Below, one piece after another: positions 37,001 through 49,321 of a stretch of DNA of 64,000 bases; within the stretch, counting starts at the first letter, position 1; each line of letters opens with the position of its first letter. The notes under the pieces are model-generated. The model ran no database searches. It was given only the letters and a program-made list of their open reading frames with translations, and had not been told where the DNA came from. This stretch comes from Litoditis marina (Eukaryota; Nematoda; Chromadorea; Rhabditida; Rhabditidae): the NCBI GenBank assembly GCA_964036275.1, contig OZ038433.1:310001-374000 (forward strand). Direction: 5' to 3'. Position numbers and translations under genes: made by a program.

Positions 37001-40000
37001 TAAGTAGCTATGGGGGTGCCAAACTTATAAATTTTGGTCTTTCGCTGGAATCGAACCTGCAAGCAAAAGATTCGTAGCTGAGCGCTACGAGAGTACATAG
37101 CTGATATGGTTTGGAATAGAAGACATGTGTCTGTACACAGCGAAAATTGAGATAGACCGTACCCTCCCGCCTTTCCGTTGGCGACGACTATATAGTTCTC
37201 GTCAGTACTAAGACCCAGATAGCGCGCCCGGGAATATTCTACGATTTTTTTTGTAGAATTTTCTTCAAATCTTCACCCTACCGAACCGTAAGCTAGCACT
37301 TGTCAGAAGGATGGGTTTCTGTGAAAAACACTTTCGCTCACGGATACATCAGGATTTCTTTCTGAAATGTGGACAATAGGAGTTCCGTGCACATAATATG
37401 TAGTAGTGTATGTAAGTAACCGTGACCTACCGTTACCTCTAGTTATCACCGCCCTATATCATAATAAACAGTAACATACCATAATATGGTATTATATTCA
37501 GTAATATGGTATCATAATAAATATGGTACACTTTCAGCCCTCGACGGACATCGAGCCTCCAACTGAAGAAGACTGCGAAGAAGATGAGGAAGGCAGTGGG
37601 GAGAACGGAGAGGACTTAGAGAAAGAGAGCAGCGGAGAGAGTACGGAAGTCGAGGAGAGACACAAGGAGTTCGGAGAGGTTGGTGATTCTAATAACTCGG
37701 TTGGTTTTCGAGATCAGGAAATTCTGTTTAACAACTCAGAGACTGGATCAAACCGCAAATGTAAGAGTAATTGCAAATGAAAAAAATACATCTGTAAATT
37801 TAATTCAGGCGCAGAAGCCAAAAATCTCGAAGGAACGAGAAGCGGAAGTGGTTCTTTTCCTCACGACTCTCAGAAAGTTCCTCGCCAGAGCGGAACACAA
37901 AGATTTGAGGTAAACAGTTAGGTTCTTGCTCACCAATTACTATTGCTCCTACTTGGTCGTTTCGTAACTTGATGTTACCGGCATACTATGGCATCGTAGA
38001 TGTAATGTGAAGACTTATTTATTCTACTAGTTGTAATCTGAACTCTAGAAAACGTATAATTGGATATCTTTAAGATTTCTCTATTTTGTGATACTTCTTT
38101 AATTTTTTGCCCTCCAGGAGTTTGCTGAAACAGGAGTCGGGAAGGTCTCTTCTTGAGCGAATGCAGGCCGCAGTCGCCAAGGCCAATGCCCGCGAATTCA
38201 CGCGTCTTGAACAAATGTTCGAAAATGGGACCAATGAAGCACAGGTGAGATAAATGTACCCCAGAGATAGTCATTATCGTTCTTACGTCGATTTCTAGCA
38301 CCACAGAAAGTTTTCTGCAACTTCTCACGCAATTTCTATAGACTTAATGATCATATTTTATATGACTTTCTTAATTGTCTTTCGTGAAGGAAAATGTCCC
38401 AAGCAGATTGTACGTCTCATCGAAGAAAATGGAACAGTCGATGATAATGACATTTAAATCATATATATAAACCACAAACCGCCGAAGGGATTGATTGTTG
38501 ACCGTGTGTGCAGGGGAGACCAAAAGTTATGATTTCACCTAAGAACAAGGGTGTATGTAGGTTATCGAAAGAGAAGCTACACACATTTGAATACGATGTA
38601 TATTCAAAAATGTGAAAACATTGTAGCGGCTGGTCTGGCCATGTCCCATGCCAGATTTGTAGTTTGATCTGCAAAAAAAGCAAACTGATATTTACAGATG
38701 GATTTTCCGTCCGCGATGGACGAAGAAGAACAGGAAGAATTATACAAGAAAATCAGCGGAGTAGTTTTGGTGGAGGCTGAAAAGGAGGTGAGAACATCGT
38801 ACGAAACCCGAAAACTAAAATTGCATAAGGAGCATAAATTGATTTCTCATCATTGTTTTTTGGGTATTTGAGAGAGGAATTTGAATTTTAGAGAAGTCAC
38901 AACTTTTTTCCAAAAGTCTACATCAAGTTTCCGCTCGATATTTTATACTGAAGGATTCCACAATCTGAAAGAGATTATGCGAGTGGGTGACGATTAAGCT
39001 CAAATGCATTGAGCTAAAACCAACAACTCAAGTTTAAACAGCAGCAGAAAGTTTAAAATATCACAATGGACAGTATACATGAATAAACTATGTTTGTACG
39101 AATTTGGAGAAAAACTATTCATACAGTTTTAAATAGGAGACATTAATGTTCATCCGATACCATCAGATGTACCCATATATTGATAATTAAAATACTAAAT
39201 AGATTTACATGTGCCAATTTCAGGGAATAATTGTGCCTGCCACGGAGCCAGCTACACGAACAACCGCCAAAACAGAAAAGGAAGTTACCACGACAGAGAA
39301 GAGCGAAACAGCAGGGAAAAGTGGAGACGCAGAGACGGAAGAAGTTGTGGAAGGGGACGACTCGGTGAAGAGAAAGACAGAGAAGAAAGATGATAAGAAG
39401 AAAGAGGAGAAAAAGGAAGTAGCACAGAAACCAGATGTGAAAGAGAACGAAAAGAAGGAGAAACTTGACCTTCTAGAGAAGAAGAGAAGAAAGATTGCCG
39501 AGAGAAAGCAGGAAAAATTGGAGAAAACTAAAAAGCAGAGAGACGAGAAAAAGAAGGAGGCGGAAAAGAAATTGAAGACTACGGAAAATGGGGAAAAGCC
39601 GGTGGCTCCAGCCGAAGAGAAATCAAAGGAGATAAAGAAGGTAAGTTTCGAAATTATGTTTTGAGAAAATAGGGTTTTTTTGTCAAGCCTCATTGAAAGC
39701 AGTACAATGAGTTGAAGCAAGTAAACAATAATAATTGTAGTTTGATCTCAATAAACCCTTATCTTGTGGGCAAGTGAAATTCGCCACCGAGTAAGAAAAA
39801 CTATTCGTAAGTGATAAACAGATTTATTTTCAGATTAATTATATACTTAGTTGTGATCAACTAACCTCAAGTCGAAAAGTATAACATATCAGACAGAAAA
39901 TACAATAGTGAACCACGGGAACTCTGATATGAGAGAAAACACAAATTAGTTTTTGAGCGAGCCTAATTAGAAGCAGTACACAGTTGAAGAAAGTTTAAAA

Positions 40001-40559
40001 TGTTAATTGTAGTCTGATCCGGATGCGCACCATAATTAACAAATATAGAGCGAGAGCAACGAGATCAAACTATAAACACAGTGGTTTAGGTGAACACACA
40101 CCATTTATGGGGTAATTTTAGGAGGATCAACCCTTTACATCATATGAGAACACTGTGGTTCTATTGTTTTGACTTCATATTTTTTTTCAGCCACTCCCCA
40201 AGAAAAAAGGAAACGGGAAGTCGAAGTTGTTTCCCGAGTTGGAAGGAATTGAGAACGACTTAGAGGAAGAAGAGCCAGAACAAGCAGCGAAGATTGAGAT
40301 AAAGAAACAGAGAACAGAGAAAGAGAGGAAAGAGGCAGAAAAGGAGAGGAAAGAGGCAGAGAAAGAGCGGAAAGCCGAGCAGGAGAAGAACCAGAAAGAG
40401 AAGGAGAAGGAGATGGAGATGGCTAAGAACCCGCTCGGTCTGGGGCTCGGTCTTCCCACCATCAAGCCCCTTCCCGCCCTTCCCTCATTCGAATCCGTTC
40501 TAAAGGACTGGGGACAACAGTTCAAGAAACTTCTGACACCGCCGAAACCTATCAACTAA
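34100..40559 (+). CDS. Large Lys/Glu-rich coiled-coil protein (854 aa)
   Basis: Exons: 34100-34234, 34471-34599, 34922-35005, 35284-35370, 35688-36497, 36925-36999, 37538-37678, 37809-37909, 38118-38244, 38698-38787, 39224-39640, 40191-40559 (TAA). Junction phases agree. The N-terminal part contains an aromatic segment (IWSKLEALFSYFGIGAAKK). The 270-codon exon 5 and the 139-codon exon 11 are almost pure Lys/Glu with Asp, Arg and Thr, predicting long highly charged helices. Between them exons 8-9 encode a more ordinary helical segment (FLTTLRKFLARAEHKDL, SLLERMQAAVAKANAREF). The C terminus is Gly/Leu/Pro-rich (NPLGLGLGLP). No signal peptide is seen. The first ATG directly follows a TTTTAG, so it could be a trans-spliced start. 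Alternatively exon 1 (from 34100 or the later TTTAAG at 34114) continues the lectin gene in phase 0, making a secreted lectin with a huge charged tail. AATAAA at 40697 supports the 3' end. Family not recognised. Confidence 0.75.
37011..37195 (-). mobile_element. tRNA-derived SINE in an intron
   Basis: Minus-strand copy in the intron after exon 6 of the Lys/Glu-rich gene. Plus-strand reading shows gtgccaaacttataaatttt (tail), ggaatcgaacctgc (intact B-box complement), gctgagcgctac (A-box region) and the 5' body to 37195. Confidence 0.8.
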
Positions 40560-40696
40560 AACACTCGCAACGGAAAGCGTTTTATTTACATACCTCATTG
40601 TTGTTGTTTCACCATTTTTCGTGCAATATTCGCAACCGTCCGTGCTTACGTCATTCCATTCCAAATACTGTTATATATTATGGGTGTAACCGTGCT

Positions 40697-40702
40697 AATA
40701 AA
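40697..40702 (+). promoter_or_regulatory. AATAAA polyadenylation signal
   Basis: Canonical hexamer 138 bases after the stop codon of the Lys/Glu-rich gene, the first such signal downstream. Confidence 0.7.
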
Positions 40703-43465
40703 ATATTTCGTTGTTCTATACTTGTTTTCATACGAATATAGACTGTTCGAGTTGTGAATATGAGTGATTTTAAAAAGGATTTGAAGTCTAAGTGCTTAAG
40801 TAAATTTTGGGCAAAAATATCAGAATGATGCTTCGTTTATATCATAACGTCATAATTTATTATATAAGAAAAAAATTACAATTGTAGTTTGAATTGTCTC
40901 CGACTACGGCGCGAATTGCATATGTCGCGAGGGATTTTGTACTGTCGTTAAAAAGTGCGCGAAGTTCCAAATTTGAAATTTCGGAATGGAGCACGTTTTC
41001 TTTTCGCCGTATAGCAATCTCAATTTCACCACCAGACTCATTTTTTATATTATTTTTGTTAGCTATTTTCATTATTTAGCTGGCCGGCTAATGCATGGAT
41101 TTGTAGTTTACTTTCAATAAAAAATTAACATGCCTAACAAGGACTACTCATAAAGGTAATTCAAGGTTACGTAACCTGTTTTCCTTGATGTATTATTAAA
41201 TGAGCTGGTAAGTACTTTATTGCGGTTTTTTTCTATTATCCACTTTTTTCATTGAGTTTTTCTTGATTCTTCATTCAAAAGATAGTATTTGTCAAAATCT
41301 CCTGCAAGTGCGTAGTTTTTCAAAGTGAAAAATAAAGCAATTTATCCATGAATGTAGGTAGGTGCATGTGTCTCGTCTCACTGCACTTACCACATGTTCA
41401 ACTAACTTGATTTTGGCAACTTAAAACTCTCCGTTTCTTCAGATACTTCAGAATGGCATACATATTTCAAATAGTTGTGTTCCACCCTCATACCAGATCA
41501 TATCTCGTGACTTTCCACATTCAATTTTTGTATGTGGTGGAGAGTTCAGTTGACTCTTTCTCAGCAGTTTATCACTGATTGTGTGTCAGATCGCTCATCT
41601 TTCGTACTATCTTCTCTTTTCGTTGACCTTTTTCCGCCTTTCGATGGCCCCGGCTGCCCAATTGTATTGTGTTCCATTCAATCGATTGCACAACGAACAC
41701 GGAACACCGCAATTCCGCAATCCGTGTTCATACACCAATAAAGTTCGACTACTTCAAAAGGAGTTCGTTTTTAGATTTATACCCTTGAAAATTAGTTTTT
41801 TGCCTCCAAACGAGACAAATCTTCTCGTTTTCGCGTAAAATTAACTCGTTTTTTCATTTTTTTTTTGCTATTTGGACAACCTTACTGCTACTGGAGCATG
41901 TTCGTATTACCGAGCGAGAGATGTGCTTATTGTCACCAGTAAGGTGTGACTTTTCTACCTAATCAAGCGTTTGTCCAATTCCAATTAAGTTAAACTTTGT
42001 GCAAAATTAAATATCCCGAATCCCGATATAGCTCGTTTTTCGAATTTATATCACTTGGAGAACTTTGTTGTACTGGAGTATAATTATATTTCATTGTTCT
42101 AACTCAACTTTCTTAATTTTTGTATGTTGAATCTTTCGACTCTATTTTCTCATCTCTGCTCAATCAGTCGGACTGTCAATACGATTACGAAATACGAAAT
42201 CATCTGGTTTACGATTGACATATGTTTAGCACAGAGTTATAATAAACAGCCATCTAGTATTAAATTATAAGAAAACTAGGAAGTTGAAACTACTATACAA
42301 AACCACGTTGCTCGTGTAAACAAGCTCAACTAACTGTTGATATGATCTTGGACAGTTTACAACTCTTAACTCAAACTATGTGCATTTACTCTATGTTATG
42401 TTATTCATATTCGCTAGTGTATTTTGCTCCTTTCCACTTGTTCTATTGATTTTTACAAAAAAAACGGCTCCTCTCTACCTTATCGATTATAAGTGAAGCC
42501 CCCTTACGTTTTCGTTCCCTATAAATATTCGAATCGAATCCACATCACACATATCCAAAAGTTCTTGTGGGAGAGTTTTTTGTTAACAATATTAAATTAT
42601 TCCGTTAAGTTGTTTATGATATTCAATGGTTCATCAATCAAGCAATTGGGTTTGCAACTTTGTACATCCCCAATATGAATAATATCATCTATGACCTCCG
42701 ACTGATTCACAATTGCCCTTGCCACTAAGTCAACGTGTTGAAAACAACGAATCTGTAATCTGTTTTCAATTAAACTGCAACTTACATCTTACATCACACA
42801 TCACAGTTTCGCATTCGCACTCCACACTAAAACCGAACACCACAAACTACACTGATACACTGATACAGAACAGTGACCTGACTGAACAAACAGTGCAGTT
42901 GATAGTCTGCGCTGTTGCTTGACAGTCTTTTCGCTTCTTGACAGCTATAGGTGTGATTTATAACATAATGCCCATGATTTATTACAATTCACAACTGTAC
43001 TCTGCGATATTGTTATTGTTGATCTCTCTCTCTCTATATATATCCATACACCAGCAAGGTTGTCCGAATAGTCAAAAAAATCGAAAAACGGACTACTTTT
43101 TTAGCCGAAAAGAAGAAAATCGGTCTACTTTTTATGAAAAATCCTAAATTTGCACGTGTTTACATCTGAGAACGGATTACTTTTTGTCGCTTAGTCGAAC
43201 CTTAATGGTGTATGTATATATCTCTCTCTTTCTCACTTCTTTCCAACTTATTGTGCTTTTTTCTGCTGTTCTCGTGTCAAAATGTAACACAACTTTATTG
43301 TTAAATAATTTTGCTGATATAACATGTAAACTTTATAATAACATAACTGTGCTGATAATATATATATGTATTTTGGGTATTAGGGTTCTAGTTGGGTATG
43401 ATTTATAAGTTGAAACCCGTACTTCTTGCAGGTCTCGGAAAGGGAAGGTGGTTAGCTGTCCACAG
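40703..43465. other. Intergenic, no gene seen
   Basis: AT-rich sequence upstream of SLC35B4. Plus- and minus-strand ORFs here are short and lack splice-consistent partners. No strong repeat is seen apart from scattered ttgtagtttga motifs (40883, 41101). A possible trans-splice acceptor (cttgcag, about 43427-43433) precedes the SLC35B4 start. Confidence 0.4.
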
Positions 43466-46400
43466 ATGTCGTCTCCAATTCTGCCGATCGCGGGAGTTCT
43501 GGGAGGATGCATGGGATGCATGGTCGTTGTCGAGAATATTGCCAAGTTGGTTTCTCAATACTCATTCCCTAGTTTTGTTGTTTTATCTTTCGTTATTATC
43601 TCAAGTTCACAATTCTGTACACAACTACTCTAAAATATGTCAGTGGCTGTGCAAAGTGCAATAGATGCGTTTCTCTGCCTTCTCACGCTTATAACCACAA
43701 AAAAGAAAGTAAGTGAAGAACTGAGGCAAATATAGCCAAGGAAGCTATTTGTGCTCTACCAAACTGGGGATCAACCGACCAAACCACCAAACTCATTTAA
43801 AGCAGAATGTAGTTGACATCAGCTTGCTTCACGAGTGAAAAGTGAGATTGTTTCATGACCGGGTATCATTTGTTCCACAGTTAGATTGCTTATAAGTTTC
43901 AGCCTCATTCGAACACTTTGTTAAAAAATGAGACTTTCATCAGCTTGGAAATGAACTAGTCGATGTTTGACATCTCCGATTTCTAATTTTGCTCTATTTT
44001 ACATTTTGTAGTTTTCTATATTTCCAGAAAAGAACCATCAGCAATGAATTTGATGACTTTTTCCACATTTGTTTTCATTGCTCTACATGGTTTGATATTC
44101 ACTTCGAAGTTTTTCACAGTCAAGAACAAGATTCCTCTCAAGTAAGTTTTGGCCACGATTGTTAGGTTCTGTTATTATACAACTACAATTTAAGTTGGGG
44201 AGTTGGGGTATAGTCATTTTTCAGATATTTGATCAAAATGATGACCTATTGCGATATATTTCGCTAAAACATAAATTCGCGATGTATAACATGGAATCTA
44301 TTCCAGAGGGTATATTCCCACGGTCATCACTTTCTTCACAGTCAATGTAATCAACAATCAAGCCCTGAACTTCCATGTGCCAGTTCCTCTACATATTATA
44401 TTCCGATCGGTAGGTCAATTTCAAATTTTCTGAACATTATGGTTGTATTGATAGAGAAAAGCCGGAATTAAAGAAGGACGATTATGCGGACCAACCCCAA
44501 CGGTTCAGTTCTTTCAACTGCAATGCATTTTTCAATTGTAGTTTAAAGGACCGATGACACAGGATTGGTCCACATAATGGTCCAACTTTAACAAGGCTGC
44601 AAATAAGCGTAACGCTCCCACTACTTCCATCTTCCGTGACTGGTAGGGTGGCCGAAAAGTTTTATTCTTAGTGGTGGGTTTATTCTGTTGTTTTTGACAT
44701 TAATCAGTTCCACAACCACAAGGAACCGGGTATTTCGTGAACCTCATCAGTTAATCTTTAACCGGGTTCAAATTAACCAGTTATTTTTCTAGTAACCACT
44801 TTGTTTTTCACTATGCGTGAGCAGTACGCAATTACCGAATGGCTACCAAAAAGGTTAGATCCAGTTAACCCGATTAACGGTATTGATTCAGTGAAAGAAA
44901 TACCGCGTTAAATAAAGAATGAGTTCTAAATAAAGAATGGGTTCTAGTGTTTGTTCGACGGCTATGTACCCGACCAACAATTCTTGTTTTGTAATTTCTA
45001 AGCCAATTACCGATTCGATTTCATTGATGTTTAGGGTTCTTTGCTAGCGAATCTCGTGTTAGCTGTTTGTATGGGAAAACGATACTCGGCTAGAAAGTAT
45101 ATTTCCGTAGTTGGAATCACCATCGGAATCGTAATATGCACACTGGCGACAAGCAATTTGGAAAAAGTAAGTCATTTTGGAGTTTTCGTGTTTTTGGTAT
45201 GACATACCATTACTATTTCCTGAAAGATAACTGAGTTTTAATCTCTTTTTTTGATATACAACAGTAAGGTGTATTGTTCTCCAAAAACAAGACTGCAAGA
45301 AGTTCAAGACGTATTTGTGAAATTGACCACTGAGCAGGTTTCGCACTTTCTCAGTTTCTCAGGGAATGATTTTGATCTAGCACTAATCTCTATCTTGAAC
45401 TTATCTTGCGGTTTTTTCTATGTCCATGTACTTGAAGTTGCATTCAAGATTCAAATGAAAACATACACCAGTAAGGTGTGAAAACTTTTAAAAACCCCGT
45501 TTCCAGTAAAAAAACATCAAATTTTCAATTGTCGCATCAACAATTGCCAAATCTTTCATTTGTGTGGTTGTTTGGACAACTCAACATGTCTGCAAGAAGT
45601 TACTCTGAATCTTGAAGCTTTTCTCGTCTAGTTCGTAGTAAATTTTCATTTTACTCCTTGTAGGATTCCACCATGTCAATGGAGGAGGCATCGAAGCACT
45701 ACCGCGAATGGAGTATCGGTACGTTTGCGTTACGTTTAGTTTGGTTTGATTCAGTTCGGTAAGCTTCGTTTAGTTTGGTTTATATGTAGTTTAGTTTGGT
45801 TTGGTTCAGTTCGGGGTAGTTTGGCTTGGTTAACGTTTGGTTTGGTTTGGTTTAGTTTAGGGTTTAGTTCGGTTTCATTTCGGTTCGGGTTACGTTTAAT
45901 TTGGTGCGATGGTCTGGTTGTTCGGACACTTGGTCTATTTTGAAGTGGAGACAAGGATATTCACTCGTGTGGTTTGAGCTATAACCGATCTACAGGCCCC
46001 TTAATTTTGTGTTTGTCTGCTCTTACTGGCTCCTCAATTTCGTCTACAGCTGTACTTAACACAGCGTGAAAACAGCTGACAAACTTGTATTTTTGAATGA
46101 AAAAAAGCTTTTGTTTGCCTTTCACTTGGAAATTCATTAACAAAATTCATTAACAAAAAGGGTGTGATGCGTTTACTGTATCGGTACGTTCAATTAGGGG
46201 ATTTATGATAATAGGGTTTCTATGGAAATTTGCCTATTTTCGATGTAAAATCATTATGTTCCGAGTTTTTATATCGGTTGAATGTTTAAATTAGAATTTC
46301 CGCGTTCAGTTGCTTTTTAAGGTAGCCGTTTTCGAAAAGGTTCTATATTGTTTGGTTCTAGGAATTGCCATGCTGACGTTTGCGCTGATAGCATCAGCCT

Positions 46401-48597
46401 ATCTAGCCATTTCTCAGCAGAGAATGTATGAAGTTTATGGAAAACACCCCGACGAGGCCATGTTTGTTATCGTAAGTTTTCTTCGCACAGTTTTTGGTAG
46501 TAAATGGTTCAGCTCTCATGTATTGCATGCCTATGTGTCAACTTAGTTCACAATCAATCATCTTTTTAATAGGAGACAGTCTTGCACACTTACACTTTGT
46601 CCCGCGCAGTTTAATAAATAGTCTGGTTACCTTAGTGATAGAGAGAATGGGTTCATCCAAATAGTTCCTGATAGCGGCTGGCAGCAGCAGACTATTTTTG
46701 ATAAAAACTTTTTTTCAAAGTCAGGTGTCCAGAATGTGTCGTTTTACATATTTGGAAGATCACAGTATTCCGGAAAATTAGTTGTTTATTTGGCAAAAAA
46801 CGTAATTTCTACGTAATTTTTAACCAGCGGTCCTAGAGCGCCACGCACAAAGTAAAGTTTATTTAATGTATGGATGGGTATGGATGGCGGAATCATCGCT
46901 CCAGAACTGTATGGTTCTAAAATGAGTTCAATTTTCATTTAAATAACGGAATGTGTCTGCAGCATGCCATCTCTCTGCCGCTATTCGCCCTAATGGGAAG
47001 TGATATCATGGCTTCAGCGGACAAGTTCACCCATTCTGCTCCAATGCTAATTCTGGGAACCGAGCTGCCGATATCTGCTCTATGGACAAATCTACTGTTC
47101 AGCTGTGTATTACAGTAAGTTAACTGTCGAGTTCAATCATGATGGCTTCATGCGTACTTTTTTATTGGGCATTACTTTCGGATGTCATACCATGAACATC
47201 TCTCATGTTAATCTCTAACCTAATTTATTCATTTTACTAGACGTATTCCTAATTTTTTGATATGCAGAGTATCAAACAGGAAAACTGTATGATTTGCTTA
47301 CTTCTACGGTTGATATAGATAGTTTGTGTATGTACAATGAAAATAGAGTGAAAAACGGATGAAATAGTCCGTACACAAATGTATTCATATTATTTATTTT
47401 CCAGATACTTCTGCATTCGATTTGTGTATCAGTTGAATTCGCGGGTCGATGCATTGACAGTAACCCTGGTGGTTACCCTCCGGAAGTTTCTTTCGCTGGT
47501 TGTCTCCATATGGTGGTTCCAGAATCCGTTTACCGGTAAGCTCTTCTCAGATTGGATTCTTTTTTGACTCGTTCTTGATCTACCTACACAGAACAAAGTG
47601 CACTGGTGTGTTTTGTCGAGACCAAAATCAAAAAGTATTGTGGCAAGGTCATTTTTGTTATGTGTTTCCTTTAGTTTGAAAATTAGAAAATGTTACAATA
47701 ATCTATTCCTTGTGTAGTTGAGCTGGGAAAATTGAAGTATCGCCCCCCACTTTAGTTGAGTCCCCCCCGTAGCACTTCAACCCCCCACCCAAGCTAAAAT
47801 CTAGGAGAGGGGGGGGGGTCAAAAATCAACTTCGACATTTACTATTTACCCCCCACCTGGGTCGGCGGGGGGGGTAGAACTTCAATGGTGGGGGGTCAAA
47901 CTTCAACGAGTGGGGGGCTGAACTCCAATACCGGAAATGTTTACTTTTTACCCCCCACCCTCAAACTTTTGTATTGCAAGTGATAAATTGAATTATCACC
48001 CCCCGGTGGGGGGGGGGGGTCAAACTACAATTCCCCAAACGCAATACCAATTCAGAAAGGTGGGGGGTAAAAAGTCAATGTTCCCGTTGAGCTTTTTAAC
48101 TTCACCCAAAATACTGTTTGCGGTTTTTAAAATGCTGATCATAGTTCGAAGTAACGGGTGGCACTATGGAGTTTCTTGTGACTGTGACATATAATCCTAG
48201 CATTCATGTGTGGAATGGGAAAACGTGTATTTCAGTAGAAGTAGAAAAATAAGCATCATGTATACATTTCCGAAACGAATGAAAAGTTGTAAGGTTAGCA
48301 AAGTAGTGACTATTTCAAAATTTCCATGTTTTCCACAGCTCTAGGGGTGGAAAACAAACATAGGCTCGAGAAAAGTGTCTAAAACCAGAATATGTGTTAG
48401 TGCCTGGTCGAGGATGTGTTTTTTAGATATGCATTCATTCATTCATTGATCTGTTTATCAAGATTCAAAGTATTTACCGCTCTGATATGATTATTGCAGG
48501 TCAGCATTGGGTTGGTGCCTCGCTTGTCTTCATAGGAACACTGGCCTTCGCCGATATCTGGGGATCTGCCGCACAACCAAAGAAGAAGACACAATAG
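43466..48597 (+). CDS. UDP-sugar transporter, SLC35B4 family (324 aa)
   Basis: Exons: 43466-43545, 44028-44141, 44307-44409, 45035-45166, 45664-45718, 46362-46471, 46963-47114, 47405-47535, 48500-48597 (TAG). Phases agree. Human SLC35B4 (331 residues, UDP-xylose/UDP-GlcNAc transporter) aligns end to end: TFFTVNVINNQALNF, PLHIIFRSGSL, YGKHPDEAMF and the hallmark LTVTLVVTLRKFLSLVVSI, then FQNPFTGQHWVGASLVFIGT. It is a polytopic membrane protein of the ER/Golgi that exchanges nucleotide sugar for UMP to feed glycan synthesis. The C terminus KKTQ fits a KKxx ER-retrieval signal. AATAAA at 48614-48619 lies 17 bases after the stop. Introns contain a palindromic element (44473-44590), a GGTTAA foldback (44720-44912), a GTTTGG-rich tract (45725-45905) and a C/G-run cluster (47742-48075). 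SLC35B1/B2/B3 fit less well. Confidence 0.93.
44473..44590. mobile_element. Palindromic element with GGACCAATC arms, second copy
   Basis: Left arm gaaggacgattatgcggacc and right arm ggtccacataatggtccaac are complements. Same family as 20672-20797; located in an SLC35B4 intron. Confidence 0.75.
44720..44912. repeat. Degenerate GTTAAC/GGTTAAC foldback
   Basis: Low-complexity inverted-repeat sequence in SLC35B4 intron 3, related to 2911-3085. Confidence 0.55.
45725..45905. repeat. GTTTGGTTTAGTTCGG low-complexity repeat
   Basis: Degenerate tandem repeats of GTTTGGTT/GTTCGGTT words following exon 5 of SLC35B4. The ORFs read on either strand are artefacts of the repeat. Confidence 0.75.
47742..48075. 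repeat. Cluster of C-runs and G-runs in an SLC35B4 intron
   Basis: At least a dozen runs of 5-12 C or G separated by words such as acttcaa and tttacttttta. They are arranged so that C-blocks and G-blocks in the same intron are complementary. G-quadruplex or hairpin structure is possible. Confidence 0.8.
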
Positions 48598-49321
48598 AAA
48601 CATTTAGGCAACGAATAAAGCTTTATCCACTTATATTGCGTCGTGTTATTGAGAGTTCCAACAATTGATGGATCGAACACAACTTAATTAGACACGATGA
48701 TGGGAAAATTTTCCGATCAATTTTCTGCTTTTTTCTGCTATTCCACATAGCAGCAGTCACCATCTCCTCTCGATCAAATCCTGAAAAGAGTGATAAACTG
48801 TAAACAGTAGATCCGTTGGAACCGTTCGTTTACTCGTTCACGCATTCCACACGTTTCCAACATGGAAAACTGAAATGGAGAGAGATCCACAGTTTCATTC
48901 ATTCTTCATCGTTCGTCCCGCGGGTCCGTTTGCTATTTCTTCATTGGTAGAGAGTTGTTTGCTCTTCTTGGGTTTTTTGGATTTTGGCTATGAATAGAGT
49001 TCAAGAGTTTATGTTATCTCTCTTTACATCACTAGTTTGGGGTCCACACTCGTAAGTACAACCAGTAAAGAAGCTAATTGAGCTTTTTCAGTATTTTTGA
49101 GTTTTCATTTGATAAAAAAACAAAAACTTTACTGTAGCAAATAGTTCCAGTTTTTTTGAGAGGACGACTACTTGATTTACCTAATGAATGTAAGGTGTAT
49201 GGAAAGTTGTACCAGAATCTGTTGCGTAACTGCGTCAAAAAATAGCATTAATGGCGAGAAACTGGAAATTTAGATGTTATCACCAATCTATTTCATATTT
49301 TATTTTATTCTCTACAGAATC

